Below the pieces are notes generated by a model, which saw only the letters and a program-made list of their open reading frames with translations, was not told the DNA's origin and did no database searches. Source: Clavaria fumosa (lineage: Eukaryota; Basidiomycota; Agaricomycetes; Agaricales; Clavariaceae). Taken from it: 64,000 bases of DNA. Shown here piece by piece: positions 23,409 through 35,384 of this stretch. Position 1 is the first letter of the stretch. Each line of letters begins with the position of its first letter. The DNA is taken from positions 4,526,001 to 4,590,000 of the forward strand of contig OX637794.1 in assembly GCA_951802425.1 (NCBI GenBank), written 5' to 3'. The position numbers were made by a program, and so were the translations under genes.

Positions 23409-23442
23409 CTATGTAATTTCAGGCCACGTGCTTCCGCTAGTG
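23409..23442. repeat. CACTA 3' terminal inverted repeat
   Basis: Ends CTTCCGCTAGTG. Its reverse complement begins CACTAGCGGAAG and continues into CCTGAAATTACAT, matching the 5' end with a few differences. Confidence 0.8.
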
Positions 23443-25066
23443 TAATTAGCTTCCGAAGCGAATCAGCTGCGCGGGCCCTTGCTTGCATTGGACATCATTT
23501 GGACATGCGAAAAAGAAAAATTATTACTTATTGACATAGACTCAGGAGCTCTCCCCCGTCGTTATCGCGCATGACGTGCGCTAGCTTAGCTACAGCGTCA
23601 GTACAGCCCCCGAGTAGTAAAGTCATCAAGTCAGTTCGGCCCAAGTCGAATGACCAAAACGATTCTGCATCCGTTACTAAGCCGAAGTCATGCTCTCGAG
23701 ATGGGAATGCATCACAAAGTTAGCAGCAGGAAGAAAGAGAAGAGAGAAGAGATAAAGTAGCCTAGACGACATTCCCAATGAACGAACGAACGAACCTGTG
23801 ACTCAGCGCCGCTATTTATTTGCGCGCCGCCACACGACCACCGCACCCAGCGCCGCTCACGAGACCCCCGTCGTCTCCATCTCCACGCTCCAAAAAAAAA
23901 AAGCGAAGAGTGAAAAAAAAAAGAAGGACAAGTCCTCCCTTCGCACTCAACCGTAACGTGCGAAACCTCTCCCCCTAAATCATAACCAATAACCATCAAC
24001 CGCATCAAAAAAGAAATAATAATAATAACACAGGGAAAGAAAGAAAGAGACCGCCCGTTAACTACGAGAAGGGTCATCACCGCCATGCCCCTCCCCCCGC
24101 TCCAATCCTAAGCGATGTGAAGCGATGCAGCGATAATTGGCCAACAAGGCTAGTCCCAAAACTCGAAAGCTACCATCAAATCAAATCAAAAAAAAAAAGG
24201 GAAGAAGAGACAGCCACGATCAACTTACGATTTATAATTTCCCCCCCCCTTCGCCAACTATACAACCCTGAAAGAGGCCTTCACAGCACAATGACGCAGC
24301 ACGACGAAAATCAGCCGCACCCGCAGCCTGACTCGTAAATTCGTAATACCGCTGACAAGCCTGGCTGATGACGAGACGAGACAGGGAGGGACTGCGGCCA
24401 CGACAAACCCCGGGCTGACTCTGATGATGACAAAGAGAAATAATTATGTGTGTGGTGTGGTGTCTCTTCCGGGCTCCTAGCGTAGCGTCCACTGGCGCTG
24501 GCGTTGGTCCCAGCATCCATGCTTTGGACCTCTCCTCCCCCCTTCTCACTCGGCACATCCCAAAACTTGATACACGTCGTCAACACGGCTGATGACGATA
24601 TGCAGCGAAGGCGGTCCATTTCCCCCTTTTCTCTAGAGATAGATCTATCTCTCCTTCCCTCCCTCTCCCTCTCCGAGCGTTTCGTTTCAGTCATGTCAGA
24701 ATCTTACGTCACTCGGTCTTTTTTGGCATCATCTCTCTTTTAATTTTTTTTTGGAGGGGGAAATTGTATTGATGAATGAGGTTGTTGTAGATATACCGTT
24801 TGCATGTAATCATCGAAAGGAAGAGAAGAAGATAAGAAGAGAAGAAAAGGGTTGACTCAAACAAGAAAACCAATTAATCAGTCTACATGGGTTGGACTGC
24901 TTCCAATCGCGTCGAGTCAATGATGACAAGAAGAAGAAAAAGAAAAATATGCACCGAGAGAAAGTGAAAGCTGGAAAGCGTTTGTTTTTGAAGATGAAAA
25001 GGAGCAGACGAAGAGAGAGATCGAATAATAGATAGAGAGGGAGAGATAGAGATAGATGGTCCGAAT
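23443..25066. other. intergenic, right flank of CACTA to the cyclin 3' end
   Basis: No gene is recognised. It contains A runs (23885-23925, 24188-24200), an AATAATAATAA stretch near 24017 and the presumed 3' UTR of the cyclin gene. Small open frames here are Ser/Leu-rich and motif-free. Confidence 0.5.
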
Positions 25067-26673
25067 TCATATGAGTGTAGGCGGCGGCGGGACGACGAGC
25101 CCCGAGCCCGTGCGCCAGTGATACCGGAACTTGCATTCATCCTTCAACTGCGGGTGTGTCGCCGCATGCAGAAGATACTGCGGCTGCGGCTGCGGCTGCG
25201 CGTGGTGTGGCTGCGGCTGCTGCTGTTGGGGCTGTTGGGGCTGTTGGTGATGATGCTGGAAAACGCCAAGATGATGGTGGTGCGGCATCGGGAACTTGCG
25301 TAGCAGGTCCATCGTCGCGGAGGATATCCGCTGCGCCGCTTTCACCGGGCGGGACGCCGCCATCCCCATCCCCATCGACATCGGCATCGGCATCGGCATC
25401 GGCATCGGCACCAGTATCCCCGCGGGCTTCATCATCCGCGGGACCACCACAACCCCGCCGCCACATCCGGCGCCCGCACCACACTCGCTCTCACCGGAGC
25501 CCATCTCCATAGCAGCAGGCGACACACACGCGCTCGACACGCTCGAGCACACGCGCGACCCGAACCCGCGCGGCGAGAAGTCGAACGACGACGACGACGG
25601 CGTCGACGGCGCGGACGAGCTCGACCCGCCGTCCTCCTCCGAGGACGTCGCCAGCCCGTCTCCGCCGATCAGCTCCAGGTCCGGAATGACCACATCCGCG
25701 CGGCGCTCTTCCGCGATCGCCGCGGCCACCGCGGCCGCTGCTGCCGCCGCCTCGTGGACGGAGTCATCGTCGTACCGCCGTGGCGGGCGGTGAACATGTG
25801 TGGGCGGGGCCGGTACGGGCATAGAGTGGGTGGCCGCGGGTAGTGGTGGTAGTTGTGGTGGTAGTGGTAACGCCGAAGACGACGACAATTTTTGGTGGAG
25901 TGCCACGGCGGAGAGGCCGTCGTGGTGCGCGAGGAGGTCGCCCTCGCGGATGCCGAGCTGGAAGTCGAGCACGTCAAGGAACTCGCGCTCGATGCGCCCA
26001 ACGTCGCGCTTCCCGAAGACGCCTGTGCACAGCGCCCAGTGCACATTCTTGAGCGTCGAATCATTCAGATACTGGATAGCACGGGTATCCCGGGTCAGCC
26101 ATCATCATCATCATCACCCGCGGAGATATGCGGAGAGTAATAGGATTGGGGCTGGACTGGGCCGGCGGCTCACCTTGGAAGCGACAATGAGCGCGCCGAG
26201 GAAGACCCGCTCGAGGACCCACTCCTCGAGGGCGATGTGGAGGTGCGGCTTCGCGCGGTCGACGTACACGAGCGTCGCGAGCACGACGGCGGCGCTGACG
26301 TCCGCGCGGGAAAGCACGCTTGCCACGAAGCGGGCAAAGTCGGCGCGGCGCGCGGCGGACAGGCTCTGGGGCGCCGGCGAGGAGGGCCGAGAGGGGGAGG
26401 AGCGATGGTGGTGCCGCCGGGGGTGGGTGGGCTGGTGTTGGGGCTGGTGCTGTTGCTGCTGCGAGGTGCGCCCCATGGCGTAGTCTGCTGTCTCGACGAC
26501 GCAGTTGACGACATAGTCTGTGGGGGGGGGGGGGGGGGGGGGTCAGGTGGGGCTGCCGGATGGGGCTGCCAGATTTGTACGCACCGATGACGGGTTGGGT
26601 TAGTTTGATATCGAGCAGCTCCAGAAGTGCAGGGGAGTGCAGACTCGGGTCGACGAGGCTGGCTTGATGCACC

Positions 26674-26705
<32 letters not shown>

Positions 26706-26753
26706 AGAGGAGGAAGCGGAGGGAGGGGATACGAAGTTGTGGTGGGGAGCCAT
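25067..26753 (-). CDS. Pcl/Pho80-type cyclin
   Basis: Three exons (26753-26585, 26517-26174, 26071-25067) join in frame to about 505 residues. The cyclin box is split over exons 2 and 3: FARFVASVLSRADVSAAVVL, ATLVYVDRAKPHL, VLERVFLGALIVASK, then YLNDSTLKNVHWALCTGVFG and EREFLDVLDFQLGI. This order is that of PCL1/PCL2 cyclins, which activate the Pho85/Cdk5-like kinase in cell-cycle entry and polarity. The N-terminus has a long Ser run. The C-terminal half is disordered: poly-Ala (about 25720-25745), an MPMP/MGMG repeat (about 25370-25410) and a His/Gln/Pro-rich stretch (25180-25270). The acceptor of intron 1 lies behind an unbroken run of about 21 C (G on the plus strand, 26522-26542). No close symbol can be given. 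Confidence 0.82.
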
Positions 26754-29700
26754 GAGGAGGATGGGGAGGAGAAGGAGAGAGAAGAGGAGGATGAGGAGGA
26801 TGAGGATGAGAGTACGGGGGTGATGGAATGCATATTAATGAAGATATATAAATGGGAGAGAGAGGGGAATAACTGTTGTAGTAAGGATGTAGAGGGATTG
26901 AGTGTACTGTAGTAAGGAGAAAACGGCTTTGGGAGAGTACCGTGATTAGGTAATATGTTATTAATAGATATTATATTATTATTATTATTATTATATTATA
27001 TACAGCAAATATAAAACCAAGGTCACAGAAGCAGTGTCATGTCGATCGAAGGGGAGTGAATTGACCCGATTTAGAAAAGACTAAAAGAAGTAGTAGTCAC
27101 GGGATATCTTTGATGATGGTGTAACGGTACTTGTCATAGCAATGGTAGTTGGTAGTAGTAGTAATAGATAGATAGTCGAGACCACATCCATTCTGTGCAA
27201 TCAAACCCTCTTCAAAGCATATACCCGATGATCCCTTGATAGAGAGAAGTGTATAAGCCTAGCCCATGTCAGTTCACGGTCTACACACACACACGCTTGC
27301 ATTATGACTAATTCGCTCCCCCTTCTTCTCCATCGAGTCATCCATCTATATCGTTCGGTCGGATACGAATCCCCAGGGTTGATGACATAATAACTAATGT
27401 CTCAGCCGGTACCAAAACGCGATCCACTCCGCAGTACTGCCGCGGCATACCACACCAGACCTTTTTGTCGTACAGCGGACGAACTCATCCCCGCAGCAAT
27501 CATACAAATGGTCAAACTCTTTTAACGTTACGCTTATCACCGACGCCTCATTATCATCGCTCGGGGCTAGTAGTAGTAGGGGCTGGGCTTGGGGCAGCCT
27601 TGGCCCGCCGCACCCACGCTGATGCATATACAGCTTTTGACATGCAGCATTGAAGGGGTGACCCGTCTTGTGCTTAAATTTTTTCTTATACCGCTTTGTT
27701 GAAAAAAAGAGATTCCTGTCCTTTCGGGCGGACCTCGCGTGTCACCGAGCCAGTTTGCAATCTAATTGGGTCCGACTACCGTTCTCGCGTCTCTCCTCTA
27801 TAGGCATGTATAGTGTGTGTGAATAACCCGACTGACTCGGCCGACGCCAACACCGGAGAGGGGTCCTTGCTCATCTATATCCCATGTGTGTGAAACCCTG
27901 GGCAAAAAAGTCAACCGCGAAACCGCTGTCTGGCTCTTCAGGGAACACACAGGAGTCTTTTTCGGGCTATATTTTGGTTGGGAACCGTGACGGGCGTCTT
28001 ACTTCCAGTAAAAGCAAAATTAATGAATCGTGAGGGTTGCGGGCAACGAGGTGTTTTCCCTTGATACGCGCGCGCGCGCACATGAAATGGGAAATGCACG
28101 CTCATCATCATTACACGAACCTGTACGGAGAAAAAAAAACACGCAAGGGCAGCTTAGCTACTACCCGTGAAACCCCCTCTCTCTCCTCCAGGCAGGCGAG
28201 ACAACCGAGCGTCCCTGCTTTGTCTTCATCGATTTAAAAAAAGAAAAGAGGGGCCACAAAGCCGAACTGTAAAAGAAAAAAAAGAAAATCTTTGCCTTGG
28301 GGGGCGTCTTCAAACATGCAAAGGAGAACTGCAAAGGGTAAGAAAAAGAGAAAATTAGACGTGCGTGGAGGGAGGAGGGGGGGGTATGGGATGATACATG
28401 GCCGGCGACTAAGCTTGACTTGGCGTGACTCGCCTTTACTCCTCTCCTCTTTTTTTTTTTTACCCCGCCAAACACGGCACGCCCGCGGAACCCGCATAGA
28501 CGCTCGCGGATACCATATCCAGCAGCGAGGAAAAGACAAAATAGAACACCCAGAGTCAGGCGGCAAACGCGGAGCACAGCACCCTGGCTCCCCGCGTCTT
28601 CCACCTTTTCCATATTTTTGCAAATCGAGAAGAACACCCAGAACCCACCACAGAAGGGAAGATGGCTCGACGCGAAACCCTTTCTCCGAGAGAGAGATTG
28701 GAAAGGTGTACATTCCCATTCCAGTGGGGGGGGGGCACAGTCGGTGGTCTGCGGTTAGCGAGGGCTAACACGCGGTGCGGCACGCACGGCAAGGGCTGTT
28801 AATTTGTTATATCTCCCTGCGTTGCCTTGCGGTTGCTTGGGAGATACGATACTGCATGTAGGAAGGATAAGCATCATCCCCCCCTTACCCATCGATCAGG
28901 ATCAGCAGTACTGCAAGGATTACCCCTACGGCTTGAATGACTTGATGGGGGTACCCGTAATGTAAACGCGGGTGTGTTTGTGAAAAGAGGGGGGGTTCTT
29001 TCTCCGTTGGGTCAATTATCTCCTGCTCTTCCTCCGACGACGACATGCATTCCATTACAGCAAACCAGGGTTGTACTAAGTGTGTAACATATGGTTAATC
29101 AGTTCTCGACCAAGCCTGTGCTTAACAGGCTGTAAGAGATTGACAGCTTTGTTCCCTCTCGAACACAGCCGTATTAGAAAAGATTATCACTTTCATTCAT
29201 CAGCAGTAGCAGTAGCAAGCAGTAGCAGCAGCGCGCGTCTAACGTGTAAGTTTACTAACCCATCGAAGGCGAGTCTTGCAGTGCAACCCCTTGTCACGGT
29301 AACACTACGGCGGAGTAAAGCATATCTCAAGACCCATGATGATCATCATCACACGTACTGCTCGCACTGCAACGCAGGATATCAGCGCGCACCTTTGCAC
29401 TGGCGCAGTGATGCTGTCGCTGGCCCCCTAAGGCCCTAAGGCTTGGCGGGTCCTACAGCAATAGATAAATAAATGACACATGCTACGGCCACGGTCTGCG
29501 TCTGCGGTTGAGGGCCTGCGGTTGAGGGCCTGCGGTTAAAGCCTGCGGTTGAGGCCTGCGGGCGCAGGGCATCGCAACGACCTGGCCGAAACCGCGCACG
29601 GTTTTGTCTCTCAGGCTCTAATCTATATAGCCACTTCCATACAGCAACGCGTGCGTTCTCCCACACGGCCGCTGTCGTCCTACGTTGTGGGGATGGGGGG

Positions 29701-30912
29701 GGCGATGCAATGACCCGGGACCCACCATCCTCACCAGCCCGTCTCGTCGTCCCACTGATCGCGTTCACACACGACGAACGACGACGTCTGGATTAGGCGG
29801 GTGCTTGCCTTTCTTTAGCCCCCCCCCCCCCCCCCCCCGCGCGTACTATCATCAAGTTTCAATTTCTCCTTGCCTGTTCAGCCCTCGCGCGGGTGCGATC
29901 GTCCCAACCCCCCCCCTCCCCCCGTTTCTGCCACCACCATCTCCTCAGGGAACGAACAGCCGTGTACATTCGTCGATTTTCTTAGGCCGTCGATCGGGTG
30001 GCCCACCACGGGACACGTCCCCAAAAAAATTCGCCGGAGAGGCAGGTACGCGTGCATCCCGGGATGATCGCGCCAAAAAGCCACACACAATCCCGCTCGG
30101 GAGTCCGCGGAATTTCGAATTTCGTTATCTTTATTTCTTAATCTTTTTTGTAAATTCTGCTTTTTTTTTTTTTTTTTTTTTCGGTCGTGGCGTTGTGCGG
30201 GCGCGCGGGGGGGCAGGAGGGGAGGGGGGGGGGGAGGCGACGGCGATCACAAGGCCAACGCGATCGATTGGTGCCGCTGCTACCTGTAAGCTCTGACACT
30301 TGCGTTTTCGGCCGAGCTTGGAACGTCATTCGCTCTTTCCCACCACCAGAGTACGCTGTGCGACGTGTGCGTGTGTGTGCCCTTTCCCTCCTCCTCCTCG
30401 CCCAAACGAGTCGCAAGCGTGCGTGCGTGCGTGTGTGGGGTCGGTCGGACAGGCGCTAGCCACATCCAGAGGAAATCGTTCCGATTTTTTTCTTCTCTCA
30501 CTCTCTTAGACCCAGACAGAAGCACGTCATGATTTTTTAAATTTCCCATCTCTTATCCGCTAATTTCGAGATGATGTGAGAGAAAGCAGAACGGACTACC
30601 TCGTGAAACGGCTTCGAACGGGAGCAGAGAGATCCAGGGGCCAAAAATGGGAGAGCGTGGACGACGAGGAAGGAGATCGTAAACTATACAAGTAGAGGCT
30701 GATCGAGAGGATGGAGAGGGGCGACGACAATCAGAATAGAACAGATAGGTGTGTGTACAGCCAGAAAGAAAAAGGTGGAAAGATGGGACGACTTGCAAAG
30801 AAGAACAGAAAGGGAAACAAAGAACAGCCACATGCAAGTACCTCATCCACGGCCTCTTTTTCTCCGCCATCCGGGGGTCATCAATCACACCAAGGGTCGG
30901 AACGCGTCTTCT
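26754..30912. other. 4.2-kb intergenic region, no gene seen
   Basis: This is the upstream region of the cyclin gene and the downstream region of the AT-hook gene. Open frames are short, mutually overlapping and low-complexity. It holds an AT/TTA microsatellite (about 26955-27000), a (GC/AC)-rich run (28063-28082), C, G and T homopolymers (29819-29838, about 30225-30236, 30161-30181) and a short minisatellite at about 29497-29575. An unrecognised non-coding RNA is possible but I have no evidence for one. Confidence 0.5.
29497..29575. repeat. short minisatellite, TGCGGTTGAGGGCC-like units
   Basis: About five units of 13-18 bp related to CTGCGGTTGAGGGC follow one another with small changes. No flanking signature links it to a known element. 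Confidence 0.8.
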
Positions 30913-32683
30913 TCAACGAGCGGAAGAAGCACTCGCCGCACCAGCCGCACCAGCACCAGCACCAGCACCAGCACCAGCACCAGCACCAGCACCAGCAGCA
31001 CCAGCACCAGCGCCAGGGCCAGCACCGGCGCCGGCGCCCGCAGCCGCCGTCTTGTTCTTGCTGCCCTTTGGCCGGCCCCGGGGGCGTTTGGCGGACGGGG
31101 CAGCCCCGGCAGCCGCCGCGGTGCCCGCCGCAGCCACGCCCGCCCCGCCGCCAGGCACGGACGATACCCCGCTGACGCCCGCGCCGCCTGTCGCAGCGGC
31201 GGGGCCGGCGGCGACGCGCTTGGTGGTGCCCGCGGCGCCGCCGGCGGATTTGTCGCCGTCTGGGCGCCGCTGGTTGAGGTGGCTTATGTATCTGGTGAGA
31301 AGGGGGGGAAAGGGGTCAGCCGGGACGCGGAACGGGGGGGAGGAAGGGTGTAAGATAGGGAATGTGATTGGTTCACGGTAGCCAAAAATAATGATGAAGT
31401 AAAATAACACGAGAGTGCAAAGGAAATAGCCATTTTTTTGTTTGTTGGAGAATTAAATAAACTCAACTGAGCGCTCTTTTCGAGCGTCGTTTGCAGGCTC
31501 GGCATGGGCGGCATTCCCAGTTCCTGCCGTAACCGGTCCACGTCCTGTTTCGCGAGGGCGTAATCCCCCTCAGTGATATTGGTGATCGTGAGCCGCAGCT
31601 CCGAGCATCTGCCACGCCCAAAAAAAAGGACAACAAAGACAGAATGAGAAAGATGCGCATTTACAGGGGGGCATGGTCACGCACTCCTTGTTCAGCGTCA
31701 CCTCCATCAAGTCAGCCTAAAAAGGGGTGCAGAAGGGCGCGAGAGAACGACTGATGAGTTGGTGCTGCCACTACGACGCGGCCGATCGAGACCGAAGGGG
31801 GCGAAAAAAAAATTAGAGCGCACTTTGTCGCGATCCTCATTGATCTGCAAGGGTCGATATCAACCAAACGCAAGCCTCCGGGGGAAAATGGGACCGCAAG
31901 AAACGACGGGGGGGCTGGGCGCACCTCGCGTAATGAATTCAGGAGCCGCGTCCGCTCGCTCTCGATCCTGCACACCCCGGCGCAAAGCACGCGCGCGCAC
32001 GCAATGCGTTCAGCGAGATCTGCGCGGGGAACGGGGACAAAGAGAAGGGGGGAGGGGAGGGGAATGCGCACTTGTTCTTCTGCTCGCGGAGGTCCTGGAG
32101 CGCCTTCGACTTCTGCTCGAGCGAGGCGTGCGCGGAGAGGACGTGCGCGGTGTGCAGCTGCAGCGTCAGCGCATGTTTCCTGCAGATATCGGGGGCCGGT
32201 GAGCGATGACTGCTGTATCGGATCGGGAGGGCGCGGAACTGGAAAGGGGAGAGGCGGGAGGACAGGGAGGTGTCGTCAACGAGTACGTTTGACGCTACTC
32301 AACAAGAGCAGTCCCTCCCTGGCCGCTGCCGCGGCGATTGGGTACGTAACAAAGAAAGACGCGACGCACTTGAGCTCGGCCGTCTTGGCGAGATGCACTA
32401 AATCCTTCGTCCAGTCGCCGGTAGCCACCAGCGGCTGCTGTGGTTGCTGTTGCTGCTGTTGGTGTACCTGCTGGTGCTGCTGTTGAGGGGACAGTTGGGC
32501 CTGCTGATGTTGTTGGTGTTGCTGGTGCTGGTGCTGGTGCTGGTGCTGCGGGTGCTGCTGGTGCTGTTGGTGCTGCTGGTGCTGCTGCTGTTGCACGTCC
32601 TGCGGCGCGCCAATTGTTGCAGTCCCGTTTGCGTTGGTGAGTGAGTTGGGACCGGCAAACGAGATCGGCTGATAGTGTTGCAT
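30913..32683 (-). CDS. coiled-coil protein with C-terminal AT-hook
   Basis: Seven exons on the minus strand (32683-32370, 32179-32072, 31967-31925, 31844-31824, 31716-31685, 31608-31468, 31291-30913) sum to 1038 nt, in phase, giving 345 residues. The N-terminus is Gln/His-rich. A predicted coiled coil spans about residues 90-215, with HASLEQKSKALQDLREQKN, then ESERTRLLNSLRE, INEDRDKADLMEVTLNKEC and LAKQDVDRLRQELG. The C-terminus has KRPRGRPKGSKNK, a canonical AT-hook (GRP core in a basic context), followed by a long Ala/Gly repeat. An AT-hook binds the minor groove of AT-rich DNA, so a nuclear chromatin-linked role is likely. I recall conserved agaricomycete proteins of this plan but no function. 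One exon is only 21 nt and one 32 nt. Confidence 0.8.
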
Positions 32684-34139
32684 ATTTCCTTTTGGTTTTC
32701 TTTCCCTTTTTTCTTTTCTTCTTTTTTTTCCCCTTTTGCGATGCTACAACCAACAAAAAAAAAGCAAGAAACCCCTTTAGCACAGCGAGGTTAGCTCGTG
32801 AAACCCACCGCTGGGTAGGCCGAGATCAGGGAGAAAAAAAATAAAAGGAAACATACAGAAAGGAATATTATCGGAGGGTGCGAGGGGTCCCTGGAGAGAG
32901 ATCGACGAGCGGGGCGACAAGGGTGGCGGAAGGAAAATATCACGCCGTTTTACGGGATTATTTCCAAAAATCGTAACAACGCGCCTGTTTTGGGGACTCA
33001 CCCGCTCGTTGCCGATCTAAACCTGAGCTGAGCCTAGGCCGCGCACTGTGGCGGCGCCTGGCACGACCAACCGCACCCGCTCCAACAGTGACCGGTGACC
33101 TAGAACGCAACGGCATACACGCCAGCCTCGGTGCAACAAGCTGAGAGCTTTTTTTTCCCTCTCCCTCTTGGTTCTCTCGCTCTTCTCGACGCTCTCCAAG
33201 GAGACAATTTCTCTTCGCGGTTCTGTTGCGAACAGGGCCCGTCGTCGTGGCCATCATCGAGGCGACGATCCACACGCATCAGTACGAAATTTGTCCGTTT
33301 ATCCGTCTGCGTTCCCTTTTGCCAAGCTCGACCCTTGTTGATCGGCTGATTGTGCAGTCGCGCTCAGAGAGACCAGGTGGCTTTTCCAATCTGAAATTTC
33401 TTTTGATTATCATCACGCTCAGGTCGCCCGAGTAGCCATGCGACCACAGAGCGACGCTAGCGTCGCCAGCGTCGCCAGCGTCGGCCCTCGGCACGACTCG
33501 GAATCCGAGTCGGTTTGCCTCAAGGTTGACCCGCAGCCAAGCTTGATAAAATTTTGCGGTCGCGTTCCTTACCTTTCAAATCAGATTGACCGTTGCGTGG
33601 ATGTTCGGACTTTATTTGCCTGTCAGCTGGACAGCGCCGCTCGGACGCCACATGTTTTTTTCTTCAGATCACCCATTGTCCTGTCTCGAAGAACGACCAG
33701 GGATGGCTTGGCAGGCGAAGCAAGGAGAACAGGGCGTCGTCGCGACGAAACAGCGAGAGAGAGAAGATAGCCTTTTGGACAATTCGGGATACGACCCCCT
33801 TTCTTTGCCTGAAAATCGGTCTTTTTGCATTGTTCCGCCTTACCTGAATTGACTCGATCCATCTCTTCGGGCTCCTAGATCATATCTCGCGGCTTCTTAC
33901 AGGGTCGTTGGAACACGAAAACTCCGTGGTCGGTCCGCCCATGATTGTTTATTACAAAGCGTTATAGCTACCCGAAGAGGTCCGAAATTGCACATTACGC
34001 TCACTTCAACTGTGGCTGGGGACTACCGCCACGGCTCGATCCCCAAGATGCAGTCAATCATGTTGTTTGTGTTAACCTAATGACAGCAAGTGTAACAAAA
34101 TAGAGGTACACATAATGCAGCAATTGCTGTGAACTAGGG
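32684..34139. other. intergenic, upstream of the AT-hook gene
   Basis: No gene seen. T/C-rich leader-like stretches (32695-32740), a short GTCGCCAGC repeat (33465-33485) and, from about 34075, a change to CpG-poor sequence that begins the repeat block. Confidence 0.5.
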
Positions 34140-35045
34140 TTAACCTGGAGAGCTGCAGTTCCTGTGAACAAGGTCAACCTTGGCTCAGCAGTTGCTGAAT
34201 GTCAGGTTAACCTGGCAGCAGCAAATGTGGACCACTTGAAAGGGAGGTCAACCTGGGAACAGCACTGGCTGCCAGTCAGGTCAACCTGGGGACAGCATTG
34301 GGTGCCAGTCAGGTCAACCTGAGAACAGCACTAGATGCCAATTGGGTCAACCTGAAGACAGCACTGGCTGTCAGTCAGGTCAACCTGGAGACAGCACTGG
34401 CTGCCAGTCAGGTCTACCTATGCACAGCAACTGCTGGTCAGGTTAACCTGGGGACAGCACTAGCTGCTGGTCAGGTCAACCTGGGGACAGCACAGGCTGC
34501 CAGTCAGGTCTACCTATGCACAGTAACTGCTGGTCAGGTTAACCTATACACTGCATTTGCTGAATGTGAGGTCAACCTTTGACACAGCACTAGCTGCCAG
34601 TCAGGTCAACCTGGAGACAGCACTGGCTGTCAGTGAGGTCAACCTGGAGCCAGCAGTAGATGCCAGTCAGGTCAACCTGGGGACAGCACTGGCTGCCAGT
34701 CAGGTCAACCTGAGAACAGCACCAGCTGCTTGTCAGGTCAACCTGAGAACAGCACTAGCTGCTTGGCAGGTCAACCTGAGAACAGCACTAGCTGCTGGTC
34801 AGGTCAACCTGGAGACAGCACTAAATACCAGTCAGGTCAACCTGGGGACAGCACTAGCTGCTGGTCAGGTTAACCTGAGAACAGCACTAGCTGCTGGTCA
34901 GGTCAACCTGGAGACAGCACTAGATACCAGTCAGGTCAACCTGGGTGCAGCACTGGCTGCCAGTCAGGTTAACCTACACACAGCAACTGCTGGTCAGGTT
35001 AACCTATACACTGTACTTGCTGAATGTGAGGTCAACCTTTAGCAC
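34140..35045. repeat. 33-bp minisatellite, about 27 units, open in one plus frame
   Basis: The unit is close to GTCAACCTGGGGACAGCACT followed by GGCTGCCAGTCAG (33 bp). Because the period is a multiple of three and most changes avoid stops, the plus strand reads as an 11-residue repeat QVNLGTALAAS over 34298-34582 and 34557-35042, the two being out of phase. A few units are shortened (CACAGCAACTGCTGGTCAG). CG dinucleotides are almost absent. I cannot tell whether it is translated. Confidence 0.92.
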
Positions 35046-35091
35046 AGTCATTGCTGCACATTGTAGACATCAGTGGTGATTGTCAGACTAG

Positions 35092-35384
35092 TGTTAGGAT
35101 CGCTTACCTAAGCCATCCCAAAAAACAGGAGTTGTGGAGAAACTAGAGAAGATTGTTGGAAGGTCACATGACCTGTGGTGGAGGATTACATAATCGAGAG
35201 ATCACATGACTTGGGCTTGGGCACATCATGTGATCCGAGAGGTCCGAGTGTGGGAACACCAGCAAATGCCAAAGCTCTCACTATATATACTATATCATTT
35301 CCATTTTTGTACTCTTTTCCCCTTATCTTAGTATTGTCGTCATGACCTTACCCCTAAGTTGTGTGAGACCCAGTCTGATAACTA
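35092..35384 (+). repeat. LTR copy 1 of a gypsy family (TGTTAGGAT type)
   Basis: Begins TGTTAGGATCGCTTACC and resembles the LTR at 35815-36108 along most of its length (shared CATGTGATCC, TTTTGTACTCTTTTCCCC, GTGTGAGACCCAGTCTGATA). The last bases diverge after CTGATA, so the 3' tip is lost. Confidence 0.8.

Larger units (their letters stand above)
17067..23442 (+). mobile_element. CACTA (En/Spm-like, Tnp2) DNA transposon with both ends
   Basis: The element is 6376 bp. It begins CACTAAGGGAAG at 17067 and ends with the inverted CACTAGCGGAAG (plus strand CTTCCGCTAGTG ending at 23442). The terminal similarity continues for about 30 bp with gaps. TAAT stands on both sides (17063-17066 and 23443-23446), a fitting target duplication. 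Inside are a Tnp2-type transposase gene on the plus strand and a second gene region on the minus strand, the two-gene plan known for plant and fungal CACTA elements. The sub-terminal parts share short motifs such as ACATGTAATTT and GGAAATTCC in both orientations. Confidence 0.88.

Noticed and set aside
25156..26483. Plus-strand frames of 100-230 codons across the cyclin gene
   Set aside because: Antisense of the cyclin exons; the minus-strand model explains the conserved cyclin box and the splice sites.
28161..28768. Overlapping open frames of 150-160 codons on both strands
   Set aside because: They shadow each other, contain long Lys/Phe runs from A/T tracts and show no family motif.
29497..29575. 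Short regular repeats resembling a CRISPR array
   Set aside because: Units are adjacent, irregular and lack spacers; the organism is a fungus.
29685..30296. A 203-codon open frame between homopolymer runs
   Set aside because: It is Pro/Arg/Phe low-complexity from C, T and G runs; no motif and no plausible start context.
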